A DNA stretch of 64,000 nt from Rallus limicola (GCA_022605955.1 JAKCOZ010000008.1:38666547-38730546), one strand, 5' to 3'; counted from the stretch's first letter, positions 33,939 to 46,594 are shown. Notes: generated by a model not told the origin, from the sequence alone. Made by a program: numbers and translations.

Positions 33939-36900
33939 CTGCCAGGCCAGAAAACACCTCTGCTCGATCCATGCACGTCACAGCCACTGGAAGTGAACTC
34001 CCCGCTGCCCAGAAACAGCCCAGTGGCACGGCTTGCAGGCTCCGGTGTCCCGCCGTCCTCCCGCAGCTGCAGAGGAGAGTTGGTGGTACCTTTTCCTGTG
34101 TTTGCTTGAATTTCACACCCACGCTCGTCGGTTGGCTACAGCATATGCTCCCGATGCAGTTCTCCACACTCAGAGGCTGCGAGAATTTACATTTTTCATT
34201 GCCAGTGTTAAGAACAAGCCTCAGAGCTACACTGGGGCCCTGGAATTTAAATACACGATAACACTGTAAATAAAAGGAAACAAATTCCTTAAGGAAAACC
34301 TTTCTGCATGCCAGATCAGTTCCCAATAGTAACTGCTCCGCTTTGACAAGAGATAAATATTTACAGTCTAGAACAGAGAACACCTTGTGTTGCAGTACTA
34401 GGAATGCAAGCCTCATCAGTCCCCAGCATACTTAAGAGGTTATTTTGATTATTTTTTTTTTTCCCCCCCCCCCAAAACAATCTGAGTACTTAGAAGCACA
34501 CACATTAGTCTGCTCATTTACACCACCAAAACGAAAAACTGAAGGTAGTCATACAGAGAAATTGTCAAACATACTGAATCCAGAACAGATTTTCACAAAA
34601 GGAGACCTCATCCCCCAGGGAATGCAGACAGTTTACAGCAAAAGTCTAAATTACTGCCAAGAATATGCTGCTTTTTTTCCCCCTCTTTTATTTAAATATA
34701 GCCTAACTCGCTCCTCTTAGAAGTTTTTGTAGCAAATGTAGACACTGAAGATTTTTCTTACTGGGGCAAAAAAAGAAAAGGCAGCAAGGAAGATCAGATG
34801 GCCATATCAAACTCCTGGGATGCAGGGGTACCGCGCTGGGAATAGCCTTGGAAGAGGGAAGAGAGCGCTCAGGCTCTAGCTTGTTCAGTGCTCGCTCAGC
34901 TCCCAGCATCACTCCCAACCTCCTGGTTTGATCAGATCCTTCCAGCAAAGGAAAGAATGTGGGGAATGTCATTCATAACGGCACTTGGGAAGATCTAGGA
35001 ACCAAAAGCATACAATGACTGGATATCCTTCTCATGAGGAAGGGTGATAAGCCCCATGCAGAGCAGATGTTCTCACTTCTGGCTTTAGACGGCCACATCT
35101 CAAGTTGCTGGGGTTTTCTACTGTTCTGAATGAGGTAAATACCTAACTTAAAGCAAATGCAATTTATTTTTGGTTTTAATATTGTCTCTGCACTCCTACC
35201 TCCAGTGTCTAACAGGACCTGCACAGGGACAGTCTGGTTTAGCTGTTATACTACGGAATCTCATACCTGGAGTGTAACATTCCTCACCCAACTGTTACTT
35301 GGGCTTTTATGGCAGGTACCCTTTGAAGTGCGGCAGTCCAGCTGCAGGTAGGCTTACGGAAGAGTTCGATGTCTATCCAGGAGTCTCAGCTTTCTTACTT
35401 CCTTCTCCTCTTACAACGGAATTACTACCCTGCGCAAAACCTTCCTGCCTTGACCTCACTCACACCGTAGTCGGCATCGCTCTGTGATACCATCTCCACA
35501 GCCAGGCAAGCGCTCTGCCGTATGTTCTGCACACAAGTTCCTCATTTGCTCCCCTGCTTTCAGCATCCCTCTACGCCAGTTTATTTTTAGACCGGCTTTT
35601 TTTATAGCAAAGACCAGAAGCAGCACACTTTTGGTGCCAAACTGAACGCAGCCGAGATTTCTAATGCCGTCAATAATTGAAGTAAGGATACAATAGTGTG
35701 ACGGTCATAGAAAATTGGGACTAGCTCTACGTCTGCCAGCCAAGACTGTCGAGCCTGGGGCACTCTCCCAGCCTCCCCACACCACCAACCCCCAGGTTAC
35801 CAGCCAGTTCACTAAGGTCAGCCCAATAATGCCCAAAAGGGATTTATGCCCTTCATCTTTCATCAAAAAAAAAAAATGGATCTTACTTTGTTTCCTCGTG
35901 TGGCTGTGCACAAGCTTTTTTGCCAAGAATGAGTTACCCCCTGCCCCTAAGCCAAGCACCAGCTACCTTTACGCTCGCCACTGACCAGGCACAAGAATCA
36001 GATCCAACAGGTACCACCACCACCCACACCTCTGTTTACAAAGCACAACCTCGCGCAGGCAGAGTCAGCAAACGATGCTCCATACAGCCAGAGAGGTGAA
36101 CGTGACCATGGAATCTGTGCAAATCCACCCAAAACCAGCATGGATCACTTGTAAAACTGAAAGTAGAAAAGGCTTTTACTGATTCACAGCACGTGCTCAT
36201 CAAAAAGATTTCAACTTCTACTCCAGAGTACACTGTGGCTGATAACAGAGCTTTGCCCTGACGTCACATCAATACATACCTCAACACAAGCCTCGCTGCC
36301 TGCTGATCCAGAAGCATCTGAGCTCCTCTGCATTATGCTAAGTTTGATAATTTACTACATTAAAACTCAGATTACCACCCTCTGTCACTTGCTCCCTTGC
36401 ACCGCTTTGTAGTGTTTGTGGAGCTTCAAGCAAGAAGTTTTTTAATGCTGAGACTTCATTCACAGTAACTACTAAGCCCGTGATGGAATGCTCCGTTGGA
36501 GGCATGGGGAGCTGATGAGGCAGCAGCCCGTCTTCAGCACAGCACATCGCATCACACTGACTTCCATACAGGGGAGAAGAAAAGCCCAACAGAGAGGTAG
36601 GTAAGTACAGCCCCCGAAGCATCCAATACCTAACACCTGCAATCAAAATAAATTCCCTTCTGCCCACTCCCAGGCCTCTCCCTCCTCCTCTGATCCAGCT
36701 TCCAAGCTAAAAAAAAAATCCTGCAATTGGCAGCATTCCTTCAAAGGCACGCTTCACCCCCCAACCAAGGCACAAGGAACTCCACAAGATTTTCTCCCGA
36801 CCGCAGCACTGCCATTAGATTCCAACAGAAAATCAGTCTCGGGTAGGAGAAGCGCACAACACAATCCATATGGAAATTTATTTTAGGAGGCTCATTTGCA

Positions 36901-37083
36901 TCAAGTAGGTGAGGAAAAACTGAAATGCAAATGCAGCTCCCAGTAGCCAAGTTCTCTCAGTCCGCTGGAAGGATCAGTTACTCAGCAGGATACCTAACGC
37001 CAGCTTCAAACATACCTCACCATCCATGGCCTCTTTATCTTGCTTTCCCTTCCTCTTCATCACGGCACCAAGGCAAGGCATTT
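33939..37083. other. Unique intronic DNA, no gene seen
   Basis: Apart from the T/C tract, only unique sequence was found. No splice-flanked open frame was recognised. Confidence 0.55.
34449..34473. repeat. T tract followed by C tract
   Basis: About 12 T residues run directly into about 12 C residues. It is simple sequence in the intron. Confidence 0.9.
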
Positions 37084-37588
37084 GCTCAGGCCCCACCTGG
37101 AGTATTGTGACCAGTTCTAGGCTCCCTGGGATCAAACAGACAGGGATCTCCTGGAGAGAGTCCAGAGGAGGCTATGGAGATGCTGAAGGGCCTGGAGCAT
37201 CTCCCCTGTGAGGAAAGGCTGAGGGAGCTGGGGCTGTTCAGCCTGGAGAGAAGAAGACTAAGGGGGGACCTGATTAATGTTTATCAGTATCTTAAGGGTG
37301 GGATGCAGGGGGAAATGGCCAGACACTTCTCAGTGTCTGTGGGGACAGGACAAGGGGCAATGGCTGCAAGTTAGAGCAGAGGAAGTTCCACACCAACATG
37401 GGGAAGAACTTTTCCCCAGTGAGGGTGAGGGAGCCCTGGGACAGGCTGCCCAGGGGGTGTGGAGTCTCCTTCTCTGGAGAGATTCCAGTCTGGATGCCTA
37501 TCTGTGCAATATGAGCTGGGGAGCTGCTTTGGCAGGGGGTTGGACCCAATGATGTCTAGAGGTCCCTTCCAACCCTGGTGATTCTGTG
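37084..37588 (+). mobile_element. CR1 fragment, group D
   Basis: It starts abruptly at GCTCAGGCCCCACCTGGAG and ends AACCCTGGTGATTCTGTG. Overlapping frames at 37026-37374 keep the ORF2 C-terminal reading [17 protein letters not shown]. It is a good intact reference for the deletion in the copy at 9195-9503. Confidence 0.93.
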
Positions 37589-38660
37589 AAGGCATGCAGT
37601 TTTGAGCACACTCACTTACCAAACACACCTGGGCCTCGCTTCATCACACTGCTGCTGAGAGAATTAAATTTGGAGAAGTCCAGTTAATTTATGGCAGTAA
37701 TCACCACCTACAGCTGAGGTGAGGTAGCAGACATCCAGGGATTGGTTTATTGCCTAACTAACAGCAGAAACAACGGCAACAGGCCAGGCATTCAGCTTTG
37801 CACATAGAGCAAGGGCTGCGCTTAGGACCAACCCAACAGAAATGCTGTGGGCATCACAGGGGACCGTTTCTCTCCCAAGGAGAGAAAGCCCAAGGATGCT
37901 ACAGCAGTACAAACCCCACTCAGAAACCAGGCTGGGAAGGAGGAAACCTGTATCATACCCATTTCTCCAGTTCTACTCATCTCCTCCAACATGAGCTGAC
38001 ATTCTCCCAAGTTGCCCGTGCTCCCTTTTCTCCCCTAAAACAGTCTGAAGAAAGAATCCAGGCTTCTCTGCAGGGTGTGCATCCCACTGTGCTGCAGGAG
38101 GCCAGCCTGCACTCAGTGCCCTGTGCTCATCCCGCGGCTTGGAAAAGTCCCCTCCAGACTCAGTCACAGCACCAGGGACAGGAGCTTTCTTTTTTTTCCC
38201 CTCCTTCAAAGTCGATGCTGGCTGAAGAAGCAACTCCCTTTTTGTTTGAAGAAACAATGTCCACCTATGCAGTGCTCCAGCCTACAGCAAAGCCCAGAAG
38301 ACATTCTCCTAGGACCCCTCTTGCCTGACTGTCTGCACCACAGGACTCACCCTTCCACCGGTCCTCAGGAAGTAGGTAACCTCTACATTCTTATCCATTT
38401 GCAGCTTAAGCCCCAGCAAAGTCAAGGCCAACAGCCCACCTTCCAGCCCACTCTCCCCCTCTCAAACTAGCCAACAGTTCCAACTGACTTCCCACTCCTT
38501 ACCACCACACGTGCACCTGAGCTCCCAAGGTTAACAGGCTACCAACTACATTTTTCAGAGCACTCACCATTTTAAATGGGTTAATTATGCAACTTCACTT
38601 AACACTTCACTTCTGCATGCACTACTCGAGCAGAACAGAGAATCTCACAGATCTACACCT

Positions 38661-39188
38661 TACTCTGCTCTGGTGAGACCCCTGCAGTGTTGTGTCCAGC
38701 TTCTGGAGCCCTCAGCACAAGGAAGACACAGACCTCTTGGAGCGGGTCCAGAGGAGGCCATGAGGATGCTCAGAGGGCTGGAGCTCCTCTCCTACACAGA
38801 CAGGCTGGGAGAGCTGGGCTGGTTCAGCCTGGAGAAGAGAAGGCTCAGGGAGACCTCCGAGCCCCTTCCAGTCCCTGAAGGACCTACAGGAAAGCTGGGC
38901 AGGGCTGTGTGTAAGGGCAGGGAGCGATGGGACGAGGGGAGATGGGTTAAACTAGAGCAGGGCAGGTTCAGGGGAGACATGAGGAAGAAGCTCTTCCCTC
39001 TGAGGGTGGTGAGACCCTGGCACAGGTTGCCCAGAGAGGTGGGGGAGGCCCCCTGGAGACATCCAAGGTCAGGGTGGATGAAGATCTGATCAACCTGCTC
39101 TAGGTTGTCCCTGCTCACTGCAGGGGACTGGATGGCCTTTGAAGGCCCCTGTAAACCCAACACTGCCTGTGATTCTATGAGTCTGTGA
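38661..39188 (+). mobile_element. CR1 fragment, subfamily shared with 15109
   Basis: It starts at TACTCTGCTCTGGTGAGACC and ends with GATTCTATGAGTCTGTGAG. The frame 38673-39089 encodes 138 residues with LEKRRLRE, with small indels just after. Its 3' part (GGAAGGCCCC region, then TGTAAACCCAACACTG) identifies it as the partner subfamily of 15109-15331. Confidence 0.92.
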
Positions 39189-42100
39189 GCAAGAAGGCAG
39201 AGCAGTTTCCTGCTCGCCACAAGAACGACTTGCATTCAAGTTTTTAACAGAATCCAGAACAAACACTGACAAAAAAATAGTTAACTACAGCTCCCATGGG
39301 GAAAACTCTAACTTTCTGCTACTGTGACCACCCTCCCATCCAAATACTTGTTGGGAGCAGCATGGAGAGCAGAGCTCACTCACCCTTTCCAGGTTTACAT
39401 TCTGCATCCCTTTCTTTGAGCATTGCACCCAAGACAAAGATTGGCCACCACTAACTTGACCAGTCTCCTACCAAGCAAACACAACACAGGCTTCTCCTAC
39501 CAGCCATTAGGACAACGCAGCACAGTGAGAGAAACACGCCAAGCTCACCAACTTTGGGAAAGCTACAGCTTTTCCCTGAAACACAATGAAAAAACTCAAA
39601 GACAACTTGTAAAACACCGGGAAGGAGCATAAGGCGTTTGCCCACCCTTAATCCTGAAGAAGCAAATTTGAGTAACTGCTTATTCAACAAGAAACACTCC
39701 AAGCTGTGGCTGTGACGCTACACCAGTGTACCCTCCCAGAGGGGCAGAGGGGACAAGGCAATGCCAGCTCAGGCAAGTCCAATCCCCCGCAAAATCCGGG
39801 ATGCCAGCACAAACGGCAGGCCAGTCAGGGATAACTGCTGCTTCTCAAGTTTAATGCAAACTGTCTCAGCCAACTGATGCTATTGCGTGCGCTTGACAAA
39901 TGAAATGTGATTTTACACCAAACCACTGACCGTATACCAATGCTCACAGAATTTAACTGTAATTAAGTCTTAGCGACAGGCTCCTCATTAAAGCAGCAGT
40001 TCTTTGGAAAAATTAATAAAGGGAATTATTTCTTATGTGTGAAATATGAAAATTATTCACTACTCATAAGAGACGAATGGAGCTGAGTTCAACTGGATTC
40101 CAGTGCTCCCCAGAACGAGAGAGTAACACACTCTACAAGGCCATTTAAAAACAGTCATGGCTACGTGGCTAGGGCCCAATCCGAGAGCTTAATATCCTAC
40201 ACGTTACTGCATCCCACGGCTGCAAAGAAAACCCAAAGCCCTCACAACACAGTTACTGACCCCACAGTATAACACTGTTGTGTTATAAAATATACAGATG
40301 CACATACCCAGGAGATGTCTGCAGGAGATGAAGCCTGAATGGAAACCAAGAGCCAACACAGCAACAAACCCTGGCGCGGCAGCCAGGCCGCACCCGAGGC
40401 AGGGCCTTCAATTCCTCACTTCAGCAAGTCACATCTGCAACATGGAAAGCTGGAGAACTTGCCAAATGCTTCCCTAGACAGCATCACCTCCTGGGCAAAG
40501 TGATAACTCTACTTTGGCATATTCTATGGGTTCTGGCTCCTTTCTGGTCCTCAACCAGACTAAACGTCTGTCTCTGAGCCTCTTTGGGCAAAAAAAAATA
40601 AGTAAACAACACCTAATCTTGCCCAAACCAGAAAGAGGTTTCTTATTAGTCTAAGATCTGATTTTCAAAATGCAACTTCTTCTGGTCTTAAATACTTCTT
40701 GCGTGAGGAACAAAGGTGCGATCGTTTGAGGAGGGCAGGCTGCGAAGCGTGCCCATGACCACAAGCCAACACACACATGTCCCTCTGCACTGCACAGCAG
40801 GAGTTCAGAGCAGATTTTAGATGAACTTTTCTGAGGTAACATCCAATATGGAAAACATGAAAGGAAAGAAAGAAAAAAAAAAAAAGTTGATCAAGATGTG
40901 TCTGGTAATGAATGCCATGGAAAAAAAAGCCTGAATTTTTATAGAGGAAGGCCAAGTATAACTGCAAAGGGAAAACCACAGAAGCTTTCCAAGAGATTTT
41001 ACAGACTTTTTCCAAATTGTTCCCTTTTTCAACACCATTATGCAACCTCTGTGTGCTTTCCTGCTTCTCTACCCCCTTATGTTACCCATTTCCACACACA
41101 CACACCCCCCCAACAACTTAGGCAGCTCCTTAAAGACAGGCAGCAATACAGCGCATATTTGTCTCTCCTCCTCCCTGTTGAAGCTGCCCGAGCCTTTCCG
41201 GGGAAGAAACGCTGCCCAAAATCTGCTTGCTATTCAAGCAATCCTGGCAATGACAAGCATCACTTCATGAATCATCTGTTATGTATTGCCTTATCAACAT
41301 GGTCCACTGCAGGGTAAAAACCAAACCTGGCCTGCTTCAGTTCTGCGCATAACGCAATCAATATGCAAGTGGCGTTAATTACTAGAAGGGTCCAAGGAGT
41401 TCCCTCATCCAAGGACTGGAATATAGGCACCTTGCAGGTTAGGTAGCAGGACTGAGGACGACTATGGAAAAACAACGGGATAACTGAAAAGGAGCTAAAG
41501 GTAAACTGGAAAAGTAATGGAGTAGAAGATGTCATTACCAGTGTCCAAATAACACGCTCAATTAATGTTTCTCTGTGGTTTGTGACAAGCTTTGCCTGTG
41601 TCCAAGCTTTTATAAACAGGCTAGCAACAGATACTACTCAGCAAATAAACCATTCCAATAACATTACCACGTGTAGTCAAGCACCCATAGGTAAAAATAT
41701 GGTCTCAAGGTTTGAGGGTCGTATTATACAGACACACACATACAGACACACACATACAGACACACACATACAGACACACACATACAGACACACACATACA
41801 GACACACACAAAATGCCAAGGTGTATTTTTTCTTTCTGCTAAATTTAAATACACACAATGCCAAGGAGTGTAACACAATGACCTAGCCCAAAAAAAAAGA
41901 CAGAAAAAGTGATGTTTTAACCCCCAAATCAAGTCGGCACAGCTGGATAGTAAGCATTCTGGTTTTCAAGCCCCAAAGGCAGCACCCCCTTAGCACACAC
42001 TTAAAGCCAAATAACCTGAACCGCTGCACACTGCCTTTGAGAAAAATATGAGGGCAACTAGCTACTGTCACCTTACAAAGGCACAGCATGGCACACACAT

Positions 42101-43700
42101 GTTGGAGGAAGGCTTCAGGCAATCAAAAGTGCCAAAAATGAAGACAGGAGTCTTTCAGCAGAATGTGCCCAACAGTCAGCTGACCAAGAACTTAAAACCC
42201 CCCACAATAAATTGTTGGATTGCCCTCCTCAGAGCAAGGCCGCGCAACACCTTTGAAGAGACACTCAACATACTAATTCCTTCTAGCACAAGGTATTTGG
42301 TAAGTGTATCTGTGAGCAATCCATTGTAAAAAGCTCTTGCCTATTCTCAGCTCTGGAAGATGAAAAATTTGGCCTAGGACATGTGACCCTATCCTAATAC
42401 ACCACGTATTTGGTGGCCAGTTTTTGGCACAGCACTTGGCTTTAAATGCGTTCGGGCACACTCAGGTATGGAAAGCCTGCAGCTTCCTCAGCTCTGAGAC
42501 CAACAAATGAGTGTAGAGGGCACGTTTCAGGTGCTGCACCAAGCTTCTGAGTCACAGAGACACCTTAACATGGTGGCTTTAAAAAAAACTCTATTCCCCA
42601 GAAAGCACTAAGGCATTTCAAGGAGAGATTAAGAGGCCAATCTAATCCAAAACCACAGACTCCTGCTCAATTTTAACCTGTATTTTTAGCAGGTGCTACT
42701 CCTCAGCCTTGCAGTTCAACAAGTGATTTAGGGTTAAAGACTGAGATCAGCTCCACCTTCTCAGCAGCTCCCATGCTCCCACCTCTGCAGACAGCAAAGA
42801 TAAAAAGGAGCAGAAAGTCACACTTGCTCAAGCGCAGCTTTTGAGGGATGCTCAAGCCCCGTGGGAGGCAAGCTACCTGCTCATGGCGAAAGCAGGAGCA
42901 TCCCAAAGGGTTGGACAGAGCTCCCTTCCAAAAAACATCCCTAATCTAACACACATTGCAAACCTTTTCCAATCCAGATACTCCAGGGACTCAGGATACA
43001 GCCCACAGTCCAAGTCCTCGAACATCTGGGCAAAACACATTTCTTCAAGACAACCCACTGCAATCTGCACCCACCTAAAATACTTCTGATCAGCTCCCAG
43101 CGCTAGTAACTTCCTCAGAAGTTAATCACTTCACAGGGGTCTGTAGGAACACCACTCCCAGTTAAAGAAAAAATTAGCAGTCATCTCAAGTGCATTGTTG
43201 GCTTTGCCTTCCACGCATTAAATCACCAACAAAAAGCAAGCAGTCGATAGAACTAACTTGTGTGCAGATCATGTGTGTGGCACGTCAGGCCCCTGGTGTC
43301 CTGAACACGGAGCTGACTGATGCTCCCAGGGCTTCCCCAGAACTACTTTCACCACTTTTTCTCATGGTGCTGACAACAAGTTTGGTAGCTCACACCTGCC
43401 AGTTTTCTTCTGCTTTAGGATAGCCTGTCAGAGATCACAGCACACAAGCACAAACGGCTCACAAACACTTCCTCCCAAAGGACTAAAAGCCGTCACGCCA
43501 CACGTATGTGTTCCTCCGTGCCTCCATCCCACTCAGTGAATGGGAAACTCCTCTGGTATTCCAAGCTGATTTTCAAAACACACTCCACACGCTTTCTAAT
43601 CTGTCTGCTTTCTAAAGCCAGGTCCTGAAGCAAACCCAAAGAAATTAAATGTTAAAGATTTAAAGGGTTTTTTAAAGAGTCTTTTTCTCCCCCGCTCTTA
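39189..43700. other. Unique intronic DNA next to the promoter
   Basis: No CR1 or LTR was found. It contains a small hairpin at 40268-40287 (arms TATAACAC and GTGTTATA), an A tract near 40867-40885 and the CA-rich array at 41729-41812. No exon was recognised. Confidence 0.55.
41729..41812. repeat. 14-bp tandem array (CAGACACACACATA)n
   Basis: Six 14-bp units, CAGACACACACATA, run from 41729. The last unit ends CACACAAAATGCC. A related short segment (ACACACAATGCCAAGGAGTG) recurs about 45 bp downstream, near 41850, suggesting local slippage or duplication that includes the flank. Confidence 0.94.
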
Positions 43701-43732
43701 AGTTCAGACAACCAAGGGCGCAGCTTAAAATC

Positions 43733-43744
43733 GGCCATGGCAAC
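43733..43744 (+). promoter_or_regulatory. RFX X-box-like motif GGCCATGGCAAC
   Basis: It contains CCATGGCAAC, a common form of the RFX binding site. It lies 2 kb inside the gene from the proximal first exon. It is a motif match only. Confidence 0.3.
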
Positions 43745-43906
43745 CCATCAGGTGCACATCCTATATAACATACCATCCAAAAACAAAGTATATGATCCTG
43801 GAAAGCTGTCTCTTACACATTTCACTTTATATGGGAAATCTGCAGCCGCTAAAACTTACTCTAACTGGGTGGCATTTTCCATTTCAAAATGTAATTGAGT
43901 GAACAT

Positions 43907-43920
43907 GTCGCCATGGTTAC
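43907..43920 (+). promoter_or_regulatory. RFX X-box-like motif GTCGCCATGGTTAC
   Basis: It is an imperfect palindrome close to the RFX consensus GTTGCCATGGCAAC. It is 163 bp from the previous motif, in AT-rich unique sequence just before the CpG island. Confidence 0.35.
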
Positions 43921-44150
43921 GGTAGGATTCTGCAATAACTTTGTTGCCTTGTAATTGCTGTATATTTGTATACAAGCAGCTGAGCTTTCTTAATTCGGTG
44001 CCCTCTTAACTCTTTCGGAGAGGCTGCGGAGCGACAGCCGCGGCTTTTAGGCTGGAAACTCCCTACATAGAGCGGTGGTGGAGGCATCAGAGATGATTAA
44101 AACTCGGTGCCGTGACAGACCGCATCGCAGAAGCGAAAAAAATTAAAGGG

Positions 44151-44192
44151 GAAAAAAAAAAAAAAATTTAAAAAAAAAAAAAAAAGAAAGAA
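44151..44192. repeat. A-rich tract
   Basis: Two A runs of about 15 and 17 bases are separated by TTT, followed by GAAAGAAA. It is simple sequence at the edge of the CpG island. Confidence 0.9.
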
Positions 44193-45194
44193 ACCTCGCC
44201 AAGAACCAGATTATTACATAAACTTCAGAGCTCCTTAGCTTTTAGAAACGGTGCCATTAAAAAAAAAAAAAAGTCCAATTCAGATAATTAACTCCAGGTA
44301 GCTTTTGGCAGCAAGAGAGAGCACTCTGATGGCAGCGAATGCAGCGCCGGCCCCGTTTATTGACAGCACGTAAAACCAAAACGCATCAAACGGGGAGGTT
44401 GTTCACCCGACTGGCAAAACCCGCCGTAGAGCAGGAGGGGCAGAGTAATGCTCGCCCCATCCCTCGGGCCTCACGTTAGCATCATGAAGATAACGGAACA
44501 CCCAGCTGCTGGAAGCGTGCGTGGCATCGAGCTGCCTGGATGCCCCTGGTGAGAAGGCACGGAGAGAGCACCGTGGAGCGCCTACACCCCGCTGTGCGAG
44601 GGATTTTCACACACCCCCGAGCCCACCCCCAGCGCGCATCCCGCTTCTCAGGAGCGTTTTCAGACCTGTAATTCAGCCCGGAACGCCAAGCGAACCCGCA
44701 ACGTGAACACCCCGCTCCTACAAGCCAGCAAACGGGCGGCTGCAGCCAGAAGCCCGGCGAACGCGGAGCTTCCCGGGCAGGCCAGCAGCGTGCGAGCGGC
44801 CACCCCAAAGAAAGGGGGGAAAGGGAAACCCAAAGCCCAGCCTTCCCCTATCGCAGAACCCGTTGCGCAAAGAGCCTGCGGATCAAGGGCGGACGGGCTT
44901 CCCCCCCTCCCTCGAATCGGCGGCCGGGCGCTGTTATGTAAATAGAGCCGCCGGCCCGGGGATGCCACGCCGCGCTAGCCCCGGCCGCAAGCCCGCGGTG
45001 GGGAACGCTTCGGAGGGGCGGCACGGCACCGCTCCTGACAAATTCCTGCAGCAAAACCCACCCGCAGAACGCGGAGCGGCAGCCTCCCTTCCCCTTCCCC
45101 CCCCCCCGGAGCCCGGCGCAACCGCCTTTATTGCGAGTTCATCATCGCCCAAGCCGGCGCCGCGCAGCGCGGAGCGGCAAGGGTGCAACAACAT

Positions 45195-45259
45195 CCCCCC
45201 CCCCCCCCCCCCCCCAACGAGCCGCGTATTTTTAGGGAGGAAAGGGTGGGGGGGGGGGG
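45195..45259 (+). repeat. 21-C tract followed by 12-G tract
   Basis: A run of 21 C (45195-45215) and a run of 12 G (45248-45259) lie 32 bp apart. They could pair as a hairpin or form i-motif and G-quadruplex structures. Exact run lengths in such tracts are prone to sequencing error. Confidence 0.85.
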
Positions 45260-45765
45260 CACGGAGCCGTACGCGGGGCTCGGAGCTGTCAGCCCGCTGG
45301 GCAGCCCAGCGCTGCGGCGGGACCTCCCGGCCGCTCGGTGATGCTGAGGAGAACGCCCCTTCTTCCCCCCCCCCCCCCACAGTGACAAAATAAAGCTGGG
45401 TTGGATGATTTACGCCGCGGGGCCGGTGTGCAGGGGGCTGGGGCGAGCTCCTCTCCTCGGCCCGAGCGCGGGAGCCGCTGCCCGCTCCGGAAGCCCCGGG
45501 CCCGGCGTGAGGCGCGTCCCGGCGGGGCCGCGGGCGGAGCCGGCCCCGACACAAACTTTCCTCAAGTCCCGCGGTATTCCCGGAGCGCGGAGGGGAGGGG
45601 ACGGAGAGGTGGGGGGGGGAGGGGGAAAGGGGTGTGGAGGTTCGGGGAACCGACCCCGGGCCGCAGGGCCCCGCCGCGGGCGTCGCCTCCGCCGCAGGGC
45701 CGCCGCGCCCGCCCCACCGCCCCCGGGCCCACGCCCTCGCCAGAGCCGCCGCCCGCAGCACTCAC

Positions 45766-45890
45766 CGCTGCCCGCATCGCTCCCCGCCGAGCCCCGCGCA
45801 GCACCGAGGCGGCGGCGCTGCTCGCCCGGAGGGGGGGGGGGGAGGGGGGGGAAACTGGGGGGGGGGGTGAGGAGGAGCCGCGGCCGCCCG
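45766..45890 (-). other. HDAC4: Candidate HDAC4 noncoding first exon, proximal (5' end approximate)
   Basis: On the minus strand the sequence ends GATGCGGGCAGCG|GTGAGTGC, a good donor with GT at 45765-45764. The exon end at 45766 is supported by the donor. The 5' end is a guess from the two GC boxes just upstream at 45899-45927 and the absence of a TATA box. No ATG here opens a frame that would join the HDAC4 start in exon 2, consistent with a noncoding leader. Confidence 0.5.
45831..45867 (+). promoter_or_regulatory. G-quadruplex-prone G runs at the proximal promoter
   Basis: G runs of 12, 8 and 11 bases (45831-45842, 45844-45851, 45857-45867) are separated by one base and five bases. They lie on the strand opposite to HDAC4 transcription, at or next to the presumed proximal start site. 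Confidence 0.6.
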
Positions 45891-46520
45891 GGAGGGGAGG
45901 GGCGGGGCCGGCGGGAAAGGGGCGGGGCTTGTGACGGCGCCGGCCCCACCCGCCTCATTCACAAAAAACGCGAGCGGCGGGGAGGCGCTGAATGGGCGGG
46001 AGCGCTGCCCGTCACGCCCCCCGGCCCCGCCCACCGCGCCGCTACACGCCCATGCCGGGTGATGGCGCGCGGAGACCCCGCCCCGCGGAGCGCACCGCCC
46101 AATCACCGCGTAGGAATGGCCTCCGGGCCGCTCAAATCCACCCGCCGCTGCCGCAAGGGAGGCTTCGATAGGCGTCGGGAGCTGCCCGTCACCTTCCCCC
46201 CCCCCCCCTCCAGAACCCTCCGCGCCTCACCGTCGGAGCACAGCGGCCAAGCAGCCGCGCGCCGCCGACCCCTTCGTAAAGGGCCCCAGCCGGCGGGCAG
46301 AAAAGCGCCCGGCTTTAAAGGGGCCGGGGCGCGCTGGCGGCGCGGCCCGCCGGGGCAGGGGAAGGGGAGGATGGAGGGGCCGGCCGGCCCTGCGAGGCGG
46401 CGGGGCGCCGCGTACTGACCTGGGCGGCGGCGGGCGAGGCGGCGAAGCTGTGCGGCGATAGCCCCGGCGCGGACACCGCGGCGCGCGCGCCACCAACGGA
46501 CTCAGCCCGTGACGGGATCC

Positions 46521-46530
46521 GCCATCTTGG
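46521..46530 (-). promoter_or_regulatory. YY1 motif just inside the distal first exon
   Basis: The plus strand reads GCCATCTTGG, which is CCAAGATGGC on the minus strand. This is the YY1 core, often found just downstream of transcription starts and in this orientation relative to the transcript. Confidence 0.5.
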
Positions 46531-46548
46531 AATTTTTAGATGGAGAGT

Positions 46549-46554
46549 CACGTG
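46549..46554. promoter_or_regulatory. E-box CACGTG
   Basis: A palindromic CACGTG in the context GTCACGTGGT fits USF, MITF/TFE or MYC-type factors. It lies between the TATA box and the YY1 site. Confidence 0.45.
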
Positions 46555-46594
46555 GTGCGACCATTTTCCCCCCCCGGCCAATCAGGAAGCGCGG

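Larger units (their letters stand above)
14371..45765 (-). other. HDAC4: HDAC4 intron 1
   Basis: The interval runs from the proximal candidate first-exon donor (GT at 45765-45764) to the acceptor at 14372-14371, about 31.4 kb. If the distal first exon is used, it begins at 46419 instead. A large first intron is typical of HDAC4. It contains ten CR1 copies, five on each strand. No coding exon was recognised inside it. Unfeatured parts (for example 16711-18356, 21508-23327, 25020-30335, 31337-33148, 33939-37083, 39189-43700) are unique intronic DNA. Confidence 0.65.
46420..46570 (-). other. HDAC4: Candidate HDAC4 noncoding first exon, distal (5' end approximate)
   Basis: A strong minus-strand donor, CCGCCCAG|GTCAGTACG, has GT at 46419-46418. 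A TATA box about 30 bp upstream of the assumed start near 46570 supports initiation here. The first ATG, inside the YY1 site, opens only a seven-codon frame (MADPVTG then stop). The exon could be an alternative HDAC4 leader or belong to a different short transcript. Confidence 0.45.

Noticed and set aside
33235..34416. 393-residue minus-strand open frame
   Set aside because: About 230 codons are CR1 ORF2 C-terminus. The rest is unrelated flank that happens to stay open, so it is not a host gene.
45405..46418. 337-residue and other long Pro/Arg/Gly-rich frames in the CpG island
   Set aside because: Stop codons are rare in such GC-rich DNA and frames are open on both strands at once. Composition explains them.
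46521..46530. Protein start at the ATG in the YY1 site (MADPVTG)
   Set aside because: It stops after seven codons. It is better explained as a YY1 element in a noncoding leader.
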